From an uncultured Alphaproteobacteria bacterium (GTDB lineage Bacteria > Pseudomonadota > Alphaproteobacteria > Rhodobacterales > Rhodobacteraceae), in assembly GCA_902531755.1 (NCBI GenBank), contig CACAFI010000013.1:1-43202 (forward strand): DNA of 43,202 nt, read 5' to 3'. How positions within the stretch are numbered: the first letter of the stretch is position 1; each line of letters begins with the position of its first letter. Below the pieces are notes generated by a model. The model made no database searches. It saw only the letters and a program-made list of their open reading frames with translations, and was not told where the DNA came from. The translations under genes were made by a program, and so were the position numbers. Positions 7,753 through 15,872 of this stretch are shown here, piece after piece.

Positions 7753-8886
7753 ATGTGTTCTGATTTATCAAAAGTAACCCTGCCAATATCTGAAGCTAAC
7801 GGTTTGCCAAATTCACATTATATCGATGAACAGGTATTCCAAAAAGAAAAGGAGTGTCTGCTATATAATAACTGGACAGGAGTGGCTTTTGAACACGATG
7901 TAAAATGTCCAGGTGATGCTTTGCCTGTAAATTTATTAGATTTCCCTCTACTAGTTGTTAAAGATCATAATAATCAAATTTGTGTCTATCAAAACGTATG
8001 TCGTCACCGAGGAATGATATTAGTTGAAGAGAAAAAGAATATAAGAGGGACCATTAGATGTCCTTATCACTCATGGAGCTACAATCTTGATGGTAGTTTG
8101 CGTGCGACACCGCACGTTGGAGGTCCTGGTCATAATCACCACAAAGATCTGAAAAAGAACGGCCTCGGTCTCAAAAAGATTCAATCTTATGTTTTTCTTG
8201 GTGTTATTTTTGTAAACATTTCAAATTCAGCAGAGCCATTTGAAAAAACCAATCAGTCACTGATGTCCAGATGGAATGAATTTAACAAGCCACTTTTCTA
8301 TTGCGAAAATTATAGCTCTTTCCAATTAGAGCTTAAATGCAATTGGAAATTGGCTGTAGAAAATTTTTGCGAAAGTTATCATCTGCCATGGGTTCACCCT
8401 GAATTAAATGTGGTTTCTAAACTAGAAGATCATTACAATATTGAGAATAAAAACCAATTTTCAGGCCAAGGTTCTTTCTGTTACAAGCAAATTAGTGATA
8501 ATGGTAAGGTATTTGCTGATTTTGAGAACCTCTCGGAGGCATGGAAAACGGGAGCTGAATACATCGCACTTTATCCAAATGTCTTGCTAGGGGTTCATCG
8601 AGACCATATTTTTTCGGTAATATTGGAACCAATTTCAAAAGATTACACATTCGAACACGTTAGTATATTTTATGCCAGTTCTAAGTCAATTAATGAAGAT
8701 TACAGAAAATTGAGAGAAGATAACTCTTTATTTTGGAAGTCGGTACTTTCAGAAGATATATTTGTAGTCGAGGGAATGCAAAAGGGGCGATATGGAAATT
8801 TTTTTGATGGAGGTCGCTTTTCGCCGGCAATGGATGGGCCTACCCATAATTTTCACGGATGGGTTGCTAATCAGTTTTTGACCTAG
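7753..8886 (+). CDS. Rieske non-heme iron oxygenase, alpha (catalytic) subunit
   Basis: 377 residues. The Rieske [2Fe-2S] ligands are Cys83 and His85 (NVCRHRGM) and Cys103 and His106 (IRCPYHSWSY). The mononuclear iron site is visible as NWKLAVENFCESYHLPWVHP, with the bridging acidic residue near 207 and His210/His215, and a late acidic ligand is likely in LSEDIFVVEGMQKG. This is the alpha-subunit family that includes glycine betaine, stachydrine and carnitine monooxygenases and aromatic dioxygenases. With the divergent sarcosine-oxidase-like gene, an N-demethylase of a quaternary amine is the favoured guess. No ferredoxin reductase partner lies in the immediate vicinity. Start ATG 7753. Confidence 0.88.
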   Translation: MCSDLSKVTLPISEANGLPNSHYIDEQVFQKEKECLLYNNWTGVAFEHDVKCPGDALPVNLLDFPLLVVKDHNNQICVYQNVCRHRGMILVEEKKNIRGTIRCPYHSWSYNLDGSLRATPHVGGPGHNHHKDLKKNGLGLKKIQSYVFLGVIFVNISNSAEPFEKTNQSLMSRWNEFNKPLFYCENYSSFQLELKCNWKLAVENFCESYHLPWVHPELNVVSKLEDHYNIENKNQFSGQGSFCYKQISDNGKVFADFENLSEAWKTGAEYIALYPNVLLGVHRDHIFSVILEPISKDYTFEHVSIFYASSKSINEDYRKLREDNSLFWKSVLSEDIFVVEGMQKGRYGNFFDGGRFSPAMDGPTHNFHGWVANQFLT

Positions 8887-8910
8887 TCATTAATTTATGG
8901 GAACAGAAAA

Positions 8911-9141
8911 ATTAATCACTTAGACAGTGAAAACTTAAAACTTCAAAATGCTTTGTCGAAAAATGATTTGCGATCGGTTGTCGAGATATACACAGAACAA
9001 GCTAAAATAGATTTAGAAAAAGGTAATCAAGAAAATGCATATTTTAATTTTACACAGGCTTATATTTTTGCTTTAGAAGGCGGCTTTAAAATATCTGATG
9101 AAATTTATGAAATTTTGTTAAAGGCTGAAAGGGAGGTTTAA
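8911..9141 (+). CDS. Small conserved-looking helical protein after the Rieske gene, no canonical start where expected
   Basis: Not a family I can name. The frame encodes a soluble helical protein with VEIYTEQAKIDLEKGN and an AYFNFTQAYIFALEGG stretch that reads like a TPR-type helix pair; I recall similar 75-85-residue proteins in alphaproteobacteria. The first TTG is at 8953, but plausible protein sequence (INHLDSENLKLQNALSKND) continues upstream to the stop at 8884. The only ATG nearby (8897) is one frame off and stops after eight codons. GGGA at 8899-8902 lies eight bases before an in-frame ATT at 8911, so an ATT start is possible. It sits 24 bases after the Rieske gene and probably shares its transcript. 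Confidence 0.55.
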   Translation: MNHLDSENLKLQNALSKNDLRSVVEIYTEQAKIDLEKGNQENAYFNFTQAYIFALEGGFKISDEIYEILLKAEREV

Positions 9142-9319
9142 TTAAATCTTTTGAAAAACAGTATTTTATGAACTAAGAATATCTAAAGATTTTACACTAA
9201 ACAATGTGAGTTATTAATTAAACCCGGACGTATAAAGTGACTTGGTAGCTTTTTCTACTTCCAGGCTTTATTCCACATGTTATTTCATATTTACGTAATC
9301 TTTGAGACCCCAAATTTTG

Positions 9320-9348
9320 TTATCTTGTTTTAGACTAAAAATTATAAT
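9320..9348 (+). promoter_or_regulatory. Candidate sigma70 promoter for the IlvD/Edd gene
   Basis: A perfect TATAAT at 9343-9348 has TTATCT 17 bases upstream (weak -35 match). Transcription would start near 9355 and give a leader of about 24 bases before ATG 9379. The rest of the 237-base gap from 9142 shows no gene or clear stem-loop. Confidence 0.4.
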
Positions 9349-9378
9349 AAGTTTACGACACTAATAAAATATGTAGGC

Positions 9379-11244
9379 ATGAATATGAGAAACTCAAAAA
9401 CGGTATTAATTGATAAAAATCCAGGAAGAAATTCCCAAACTTTTGGAATTGCTAGAGAACTGGGAACTGATGTTGATTTAATACATGAACCTTCGGTTGG
9501 TGTCGTTGGCAACAAAGGTGACTCACAATGCTACATTGGTGTTATAAGTAAAGTAGAAAAAATACACCAAATTTTAAAAAATAGGATAGGAACAAACCCA
9601 AAGCAATTACAAATGAGGTTAGTGCAGCCTGAGTTCACAATTGCTACTTCAGATGGAATTCGTAATGGGACTAAGGAAATGAGATATTCCTTAATTGGAC
9701 GAGAAGTAACAAATGATTCAATGTGTGAACACTTAAGCGCCTCGGGATTAGAAGGGGTTATTGCAGTAGTAGCGTGTGATAAACCACCAGTAGGCACACT
9801 CGCTGCAGTTTTAGAACATAACAGACCAGCCATTATCATGTCAGACGGATCTATACGACCAGGCAAAGACTCAAAAACTGGTGAGCCTATAGATATTATT
9901 TCTAGTTACCAAATTGCCGGTAATCCAGACGAAGAGTTTAAAAAACGAATTGCATTAGAGGCGTGTCCTGGGTTTGGGAGTTGCGGAGGAATGTTCACTT
10001 ATAATACGATGCAAACGTTTATTGGTGTTGTAGGCATGCAGCCTTTGCACATGGTATCTCCCGCATCACAAGACAGCAGAAGGCTTGATGAATTTCCACA
10101 ACAGCTTGTTGAATTTCTTGAAGAAATGATTGAAAAAAACATAACTCCCAGAGACATCGTAACAAGAGAGTCAATTAGAAATGCCATAATTGTTTCCATG
10201 GCGGTTGGAGGCTCAACAAATGTAATGCTACATGCTCCAGAGATCGCCAGAGCTGCGGGCTACAAAAATTTTTCTCAAGACATTATGGGTTCAGAAGAAT
10301 TCAACCATTTATCAAAAAATGTTGTGCCAGTTATTGTAGACGCTAGACCTTTTGGGAAATATTCGATGGTGGATATTGATACAAAAGGAGGAGTACAAGT
10401 CATTGTTAAGAATCTACTAGATGCAGGCTTATTGAATGGAGACACTATGACCTGTACGGGTGAAACTCTTTCGGAACAAATAAAAAGATTGTCACCACCT
10501 AATCCTGATAATGAGGTAATATACCCTGTTTCATCACCCTATAAACGGACGGGTGGACTACGTGTCTTGGGTGGAAATTTGTCTCCTGAATATAGCTCAA
10601 TTCTAAAACTGGCTGGAGTAGAGGGAGGGCTTGAAAATAATGTATTTAAAGGGCAGGCTAAAATATTTGATGGGGAACAAGCTCTTTTAAATACTTTGGA
10701 CAAGAGACCAGAGGTTTTTGAAAACTTTGACATGATTATAGTTCGATATGAAGGGCCTGTAGGAGGTCCTGGAATGCCTGAAATGCTAGACTCAACTTCG
10801 CGGATCACTACTCTATGCAGAGAAAATAATATAGTGGTTGCCCTAATGACAGATGGAAGATTCTCTGGGGGTTCTGTAGGTTTGGTTATCGGACACGTGG
10901 GACCTGAGGCAGCCGTTGGTGGACCAATTGCACTCATTGAGGAAGGAGATGAAATTATTGTTGATTTAAACAAAAATGAGATAAATTGCATCCCTCTACA
11001 GGACAAAGATACATATAATCAGCGTAAGGCTACGTGGCAGTCCACCGTTGAAAACAATAATGGAACCCACCCTTCGGTAGGCGAAGCAAATACAAGACTA
11101 CTGAATAAAATGCGTTGCACAGCTGTTTCAGCTGTTTATGGAGCAGGAATGCATCCTGGTAGAGAGATATTTGTAAATGAACCCCGAAAAGGGTCACTAT
11201 CAGAATTTAAACCAAGCAATAAATTTAGAAGCGAGAATAATTAA
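9379..11244 (+). CDS. IlvD/Edd-family dehydratase (dihydroxy-acid or sugar-acid dehydratase)
   Basis: 621 residues, the usual size. Three cysteines sit where the iron-sulfur cluster ligands are expected: Cys51 (GDSQCYIGV), Cys133 (VACDKPPVGT) and Cys202 (FGSCGGMFTYNTM). Also seen are SMAVGGSTNVMLH, YEGPVGGPGMPEM and TDGRFSGGSVGLVIGHVGPEA. The family removes water from 2,3-dihydroxy acids or aldonates to give 2-keto acids. The motif around Cys133 (DKPPVGT) differs from the DKNMPG of standard IlvD, and the first Cys context is not the standard CNMH, so this is probably a paralogue with another substrate, for example a sugar acid. ATG 9385 is an alternative start. Its 3' end overlaps the convergent threonine-synthase-like gene by 20 bases. 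Confidence 0.82.
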   Translation: MNMRNSKTVLIDKNPGRNSQTFGIARELGTDVDLIHEPSVGVVGNKGDSQCYIGVISKVEKIHQILKNRIGTNPKQLQMRLVQPEFTIATSDGIRNGTKEMRYSLIGREVTNDSMCEHLSASGLEGVIAVVACDKPPVGTLAAVLEHNRPAIIMSDGSIRPGKDSKTGEPIDIISSYQIAGNPDEEFKKRIALEACPGFGSCGGMFTYNTMQTFIGVVGMQPLHMVSPASQDSRRLDEFPQQLVEFLEEMIEKNITPRDIVTRESIRNAIIVSMAVGGSTNVMLHAPEIARAAGYKNFSQDIMGSEEFNHLSKNVVPVIVDARPFGKYSMVDIDTKGGVQVIVKNLLDAGLLNGDTMTCTGETLSEQIKRLSPPNPDNEVIYPVSSPYKRTGGLRVLGGNLSPEYSSILKLAGVEGGLENNVFKGQAKIFDGEQALLNTLDKRPEVFENFDMIIVRYEGPVGGPGMPEMLDSTSRITTLCRENNIVVALMTDGRFSGGSVGLVIGHVGPEAAVGGPIALIEEGDEIIVDLNKNEINCIPLQDKDTYNQRKATWQSTVENNNGTHPSVGEANTRLLNKMRCTAVSAVYGAGMHPGREIFVNEPRKGSLSEFKPSNKFRSENN

Positions 11245-12451
11245 TAGGATCGTTTTTATTAATAAAGTTTGTGACTTCTGGCAATTGATACTTCAAACCC
11301 GTTGCACAATTAAATAAAACTGCACTTTCATCTTTTGATACTAAATTGGAAGATAAAGATTTCTTGTATGCCGCAAAAGTAGCTGCTCCCTCCGGACACA
11401 ATAGAGCACCCTCACTGATTGAAATTTCATCTCTGGCTTTAACTATTTCGTCGTCGCTAACTGTTATTGAAAATCCATTACTCTCATTTACTGCCCTTAT
11501 TATTAAAAAATCACCAACAGCGATAGGCACTCTAATCCCAGATGCAATAGTTTTTGCATTATTCCACAATGGAGCAAACTCTTTTCCCTCATTCCACGCT
11601 TTGTAGATCGGCGCACACCCCTCAGCTTGAACAGCTACCATTCTAGGCATCTTATTTTCTATCCATCCAAGTTCTAATAATTCTGAAAAAGCCTTCCACA
11701 TACCAATTAAACCTGTGCCCCCTCCTGTGGGATAGAATATTACGTCTGGCAATCTCCAGTTTAGCTGTTCAGCTAACTCAAGTCCCATAGTTTTCTTACC
11801 CTCAATCCGGTATGGCTCCTTTAAAGTTGATACATCAAACCATCCAACTTTTTCTTTACCTTCGAGTACAATTTTGCCGCATTCATTTATTAAGCCATTT
11901 ACCATGAAAGTTTCAGCACCTAACCGCTCTATCTCTCTAATATTTATTTCAGGAGTATCATCAGGACAGAAAACTGTTGATTTCATACCCGCTCTACTGG
12001 CGTAGGCCGCTAATGCTGCGCCTGCATTACCATTCGTGGGGATTGCTAAGTGCTTAAGCTTTAACTGTTTTGCCATTGAAACCGCCAATGCAAGCCCTCT
12101 TGCCTTAAATGATGAAGTAGGAAGCAATCCTTCATCTTTAACCATTACAGAGGCGTTAACATCAAATTTTTTAATAGAAGAATCCAACTCAATTAGGGGA
12201 GTTATAACCTCTCCAAGAGAAACTCTATCCTCTTTTTTTTCAACAGGCAGCATAAATGAGTATCGCCAAAATCCGGGCTCATTACTATTAGCTACATCAT
12301 CTCTTGAGATAACCTTTTTCATAGTTTCTAGATCATAACGGACTAGCAAAGGCTTTCCCTCTTCAGACAGGCCATGTATTTTATTTTTTTCGTACTTCTT
12401 GCCTGTTAATGAGCACTCTAAGTGGGTAACAAAGTTTTCTGAATTGGCCAT
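11225..12451 (-). CDS. Threonine-synthase-like PLP enzyme (fold type II)
   Basis: 408 residues from ATG 12451, which has AAGGA nine bases upstream. The N-terminal part carries ECSLTGKKYE and GKPLLVRYDL, the short leader usual in this threonine-synthase subgroup. The PLP Lys is Lys117 in LPTSSFKARG, the phosphate loop is PTNGNAGAALAAYA, and FYPTGGGTGLIG is the glycine-rich phosphate-binding turn. Classical threonine synthase converts O-phosphohomoserine to threonine. Paralogues include threonine dehydratase-like enzymes and the archaeal cysteate synthase, so with the sulfonate operon beside it a C3-sulfonate role is conceivable, though nothing in the sequence proves it. It lies upstream of the IlvD/Edd gene in convergent orientation and 76 bases from the hydroxyacid dehydrogenase end. 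Confidence 0.8.
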   Translation of the reverse strand: MANSENFVTHLECSLTGKKYEKNKIHGLSEEGKPLLVRYDLETMKKVISRDDVANSNEPGFWRYSFMLPVEKKEDRVSLGEVITPLIELDSSIKKFDVNASVMVKDEGLLPTSSFKARGLALAVSMAKQLKLKHLAIPTNGNAGAALAAYASRAGMKSTVFCPDDTPEINIREIERLGAETFMVNGLINECGKIVLEGKEKVGWFDVSTLKEPYRIEGKKTMGLELAEQLNWRLPDVIFYPTGGGTGLIGMWKAFSELLELGWIENKMPRMVAVQAEGCAPIYKAWNEGKEFAPLWNNAKTIASGIRVPIAVGDFLIIRAVNESNGFSITVSDDEIVKARDEISISEGALLCPEGAATFAAYKKSLSSNLVSKDESAVLFNCATGLKYQLPEVTNFINKNDPINYSRF

Positions 12452-12527
12452 ACTATTCAATCCTTAAAATTAATAGTTATTAATCTTTTTATAACGAACT
12501 AAATATAATTATGCTACGCAAAGATAC

Positions 12528-13451
12528 TTAAATTTCAGATAAATGTTTATCTACTTTATCAGCAATCATTTGACTAACTCTTTCATTAGACTCTTCTGTT
12601 ATTCCAGCGATGTGAGGTGTTAAAATTATATTATTCAACTGACTAAATTTCTTGGCCTTTTCTTTACTTAGTGGCTCCTCGCTAAACACATCTAAGGCAG
12701 CTCCCCTGATTCTATTTTCCTTGAGAGATTTAGCCAATGCGTCTTCATCTAAAATGCCTCCTCTTGCAGCATTAATAAGTACTGCAGAGGACTTACAAAG
12801 TCTTAGTTTTTTTTCATCAAGCAAATTATTTGTTTCTTTAGTTAGAGGAATATGAAGGCTTATCACGTCCGAAACTTTTAATAACTTATCTAAACTTAGT
12901 TTCTGGACATCTTTCCACAAGTCGCTACTAGGGTCGATATATGGATCAAAAGCAACTACTTTCATACCTAGAGCTTTTGCAATGGTTTTGGTTTTTTGGG
13001 CAATTTCTCCATACCCAATTAAGCCTAATGTCTTTCCTTTAACTTCTAAACCAGAGCTTTCTTGCCTAGGCCAAGACCCTGAAATCATTTCAATATTTTT
13101 TTGAAATGCTTGTCTTAATAATAGCATCGCTGAGCATATAACGTATTCAACCACACTATTTGAGTTCGCACCAGTAGCAGGATAGATAGTTATATTATTT
13201 TCCTGACATGCATTTATATCAATATTGTCTAAACCTACCCCAAGACGCCCTACGCAAGATAAATTAGAAGCTTTATTGATTAATATCTTGTTAACTAACG
13301 TTTTGTTACGAACTATAATCGCCCTTGTTTTTCCAATAAGTTCTAAAACAACGTCCTGTCTTTCTACTAAGGAAGGATCGTATATAACCTCATACCTTTC
13401 ACGTAAAATGTTTACTGCTGACTCATCCATAAACTCTGTTATTAGTATCAT
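12528..13451 (-). CDS. D-2-hydroxyacid dehydrogenase, (S)-sulfolactate dehydrogenase (SlcC)-like
   Basis: 307 residues. The NAD fold has GLIGYGEIAQKT, and the catalytic triad of the D-2-hydroxyacid dehydrogenase family is in place: Arg of INAARGGILDED, Glu of LDVFSEEPL and His of LTPHIAGIT. The N-terminus (ILITEFMDESAV, YDPSLVERQD, IVRNKTLV, VGRLGVGLDNID) is the pattern I recall from (S)-sulfolactate dehydrogenases and their relatives, rather than SerA proper, and there is no ACT domain. It would oxidise sulfolactate to sulfopyruvate or a related acid. Start ATG 13451 with AAGGA five bases upstream, 11 bases after the isomerase stop: last gene of the five-gene operon. A general phosphoglycerate-like dehydrogenase is the main alternative. 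Confidence 0.7.
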   Translation of the reverse strand: MILITEFMDESAVNILRERYEVIYDPSLVERQDVVLELIGKTRAIIVRNKTLVNKILINKASNLSCVGRLGVGLDNIDINACQENNITIYPATGANSNSVVEYVICSAMLLLRQAFQKNIEMISGSWPRQESSGLEVKGKTLGLIGYGEIAQKTKTIAKALGMKVVAFDPYIDPSSDLWKDVQKLSLDKLLKVSDVISLHIPLTKETNNLLDEKKLRLCKSSAVLINAARGGILDEDALAKSLKENRIRGAALDVFSEEPLSKEKAKKFSQLNNIILTPHIAGITEESNERVSQMIADKVDKHLSEI

Positions 13452-13462
13452 ATTAGTCCTTC

Positions 13463-14848
13463 TTAGAGATACAAAACCGGCAAATTTAATTCGCTTGCAA
13501 CCTCAGACAATAATTCCTCAAAGTCACCATAAGCAATAGCTACATGGTGCTCTAAGCCAGAAGATATTATGTCTTCTAAAACCTCCTTCGCCTCCCTATC
13601 AAATTGAATAACCCCAGATGTTCCAGTAAATGGCAAGTCTCTTTTTAATATATTTCCCTTAGCTATTATCATCTTAAGTTTACCAAATGCTTGCGAGATT
13701 CGCATAACAGTTACTGCTCCCTCTTTCAACGGAAACTCAAATAATAATGGCATTTTTCTGTTTGTATGAATTGTCGCTCTTGGAACAAACTCTGAACCAC
13801 ACATAGAAATCGGTGCTTGACCACAATGCCAAAAGACTCCTGTATTATCTTTAATATCAATATCAACAATATCCGTTAGAAAAACTGGTTGGTTAGACAC
13901 TTCTTGAAGGATAAGTTGGGTGACTGCCCCGTATACATCAGCTTCACAAGCACAAGGAATTCTATTTTCAGTCATCATAGAAGCAGGAGCACAAATAGCT
14001 GCCCCATATTCAGTAAACATTTCTGGCCAACATCTTATAGCAAATGCATCATAATTTCCCTTTAGCTTTATTTCTTGCAATGAATTTTTGAGTTTGAGAG
14101 AATTTGTGAGTTCTTTTTGATTAACATTTTCAATGAAAGTGAGTCTATTTTTAAGATACCTGAGATCATCTTCTATTTTTTTTGTATTTACGGTTTTTGC
14201 TAAAGAAAATAATTCATCTAAATCTAATTCTTCAACTTTGATACCACAAAAATCTCTAAGCATTTCTTGATCATAATTACATGTAGTGAATCCATCAGGT
14301 CGCTTACCAATTTTTCCTATCTTATAACCAGAAATTTTTTGTTTTATCGCTCTTGCTTTTTTTGAACTCGAAACCAATAAATCTTTGCTGAAAATGTCTG
14401 CTCTTCTAATCTTCTGTTCAAAAATCAAATTAAATTTAGAGGAATTCACTGTTGCGGGATCTTCATAAAGCCAAGAGAATTGTATATCTGCCAAGCTCAT
14501 TGCATGAGATGCAAGATTCAAACCGCAAAATGCATTTAACCTTAGCCTTTCTCCCAACCGTGGTTCAGGGAAAGCCCATAATCCTATAGGTTTTTTAAAG
14601 CTATTAGCAATCTTTATTGATGCTAAAGCATCAGTAAATGTAACCTGTAGGATTAATACAAAGTCAATCGGTTCTTTTTTTAGCTTTTCAATTTCCTGAG
14701 TAGCATCGTTTTCGTCTAATAGTAATTGGCAGCTACCAAAAATTTTATGTTTTGTCGAATTCAAAAAATGGGTACATTGAGTTAATTTTTTATTGGCAAA
14801 AGTAATATCAAAGGTCGAACGACCTAAAGCTAATACTCCAATATTCAT
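13463..14848 (-). CDS. L-fucose/arabinose isomerase-family ketol-isomerase, candidate sulfoquinovose isomerase
   Basis: 461 residues from ATG 14848, whose GAGG lies inside the last codons of the aldolase gene; the frame continues upstream but only over the aldolase. Fold and motifs fit the fucose-isomerase family: PIGLWAFPEPRLGE, CGLNLASHA, KIGKIGKRPDGFTTCNYD, and likely Mn ligands in CWPEMFTEYG (about Glu276), CACEADVYGA (about Glu302) and VFWHCGQAP (about His341). This family interconverts aldoses and ketoses. Members called SqvD isomerise sulfoquinovose to sulfofructose in one known pathway, and the kinase and aldolase upstream make that the leading hypothesis. Substrate assignment is by context; a fucose- or other deoxysugar isomerase cannot be excluded. 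Confidence 0.7.
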   Translation of the reverse strand: MNIGVLALGRSTFDITFANKKLTQCTHFLNSTKHKIFGSCQLLLDENDATQEIEKLKKEPIDFVLILQVTFTDALASIKIANSFKKPIGLWAFPEPRLGERLRLNAFCGLNLASHAMSLADIQFSWLYEDPATVNSSKFNLIFEQKIRRADIFSKDLLVSSSKKARAIKQKISGYKIGKIGKRPDGFTTCNYDQEMLRDFCGIKVEELDLDELFSLAKTVNTKKIEDDLRYLKNRLTFIENVNQKELTNSLKLKNSLQEIKLKGNYDAFAIRCWPEMFTEYGAAICAPASMMTENRIPCACEADVYGAVTQLILQEVSNQPVFLTDIVDIDIKDNTGVFWHCGQAPISMCGSEFVPRATIHTNRKMPLLFEFPLKEGAVTVMRISQAFGKLKMIIAKGNILKRDLPFTGTSGVIQFDREAKEVLEDIISSGLEHHVAIAYGDFEELLSEVASELNLPVLYL

Positions 14849-14855
14849 TTTGTTT

Positions 14856-15872
14856 TCATTCCTCATATTTGCGTCTAAATTCCCATGTCTTATAAGGAAA
14901 TAATCCTTCCTCACTTGAGTAGCACGGATGTTTATTCCAAGGAACCGCAAACTGGTTTGCCAGATTGGATATCTCTGATAGATAGCTTGCAGATGAACCC
15001 CTTAACTCAGTATTTATTTTTTCCCAGTCAGGGTAATTAGAAAATGCATCTAACCAAATAGCACGACCGGCAAGAAACCCTGAACAACCAGCTTTAAATG
15101 CTACGCGCAAAACATTCTTAAAGGCTGACTTTCCTGCCCCAGCTGATAACATTACCCAAGGTCTTCCAGCAAGATCACCCATTTCTTTAAAAGAATTTAA
15201 ATCACCTTCATTGACTTGGTCAGCGTTTACAGGGCTTTCTAATTTAAAAACGTCTACTCCATATTTTAATTTTGAGAACTCTTCAACTGAACTCAAAACA
15301 TGATCAGTTTTTTTATTTTTCATTTCTATATATTGTTTTGTTCGGTCTTTATCATTAGAAAGGGGATATACCAATAGTTCGAAAAGAAACAAGATGTCAT
15401 GCTTTACACATTCCTCTCCTACTTTTTGCACGTAATCTTTTTGGGCAACTAATACATCTTGCCCAGCATCTGGCCTATACCAAGCTAAGACTTTTACAGC
15501 ATCGGCTCCCATTCTTTTAATTTTAGCGACCGACCAATTATCTATACTACTTGAAATTCTACCTTGCTTTGTTTCTTGAAAAACTGAGTCTTCTAAGGTT
15601 ACCACCAATCCCTTTTTCGCATCAAAAGAATCCATAGAAAAAGGAATTGCATAATGTGGATCTAAAAGAAGGGCACTACTATCCGATTGAAGATTTTCTA
15701 TTAGCATTCTCTTGAACTTAGCTACTTCTTTCCACGGGGCTTCTGGTAAATTCAGATAGTCTGCGATGGGCTTTTTGATTGGTGGTCTTTGATCAACAGC
15801 AGTCATCTTAAAAATACCGTTTTGATCTGACAATCTTTTCATTCCCAAAAACTTACCCGGGCTTAAACTCAT
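14856..15872 (-). CDS. Class I aldolase of the LacD/YihT type, candidate 6-deoxy-6-sulfofructose-1-phosphate aldolase
   Basis: 338 residues from ATG 15872. That ATG overlaps the kinase stop as ATGA, with CAGGGG upstream, so translation is coupled; the longer frame to 15947 is kinase sequence in another frame. Motifs: MTAVDQRPPIKKP near the N-terminus, DADAVKVL-like GADAVKVLAWYRP, FELLVYPLS, Lys210 in VDVFKLESPVN as the expected Schiff-base residue, and the phosphate-binding end MLSAGAGKSAF. This is the tagatose-1,6-bisphosphate aldolase superfamily that includes YihT and SqiA, which split sulfofructose 1-phosphate into dihydroxyacetone phosphate and 3-sulfolactaldehyde. It lies between the kinase and isomerase genes. 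Confidence 0.75.
   Translation of the reverse strand: MSLSPGKFLGMKRLSDQNGIFKMTAVDQRPPIKKPIADYLNLPEAPWKEVAKFKRMLIENLQSDSSALLLDPHYAIPFSMDSFDAKKGLVVTLEDSVFQETKQGRISSSIDNWSVAKIKRMGADAVKVLAWYRPDAGQDVLVAQKDYVQKVGEECVKHDILFLFELLVYPLSNDKDRTKQYIEMKNKKTDHVLSSVEEFSKLKYGVDVFKLESPVNADQVNEGDLNSFKEMGDLAGRPWVMLSAGAGKSAFKNVLRVAFKAGCSGFLAGRAIWLDAFSNYPDWEKINTELRGSSASYLSEISNLANQFAVPWNKHPCYSSEEGLFPYKTWEFRRKYEE

Noticed and set aside
9142..9378. Possible stem near GGTAG...CTAC and other structures in the 237-base gap
   Set aside because: Only four to five base pairs with a loop of six; not enough for a riboswitch or terminator call.
10539..11006. 155-codon open frame antisense to the IlvD/Edd gene
   Set aside because: Antisense shadow of a strong family match; low-complexity, serine/proline-rich translation.
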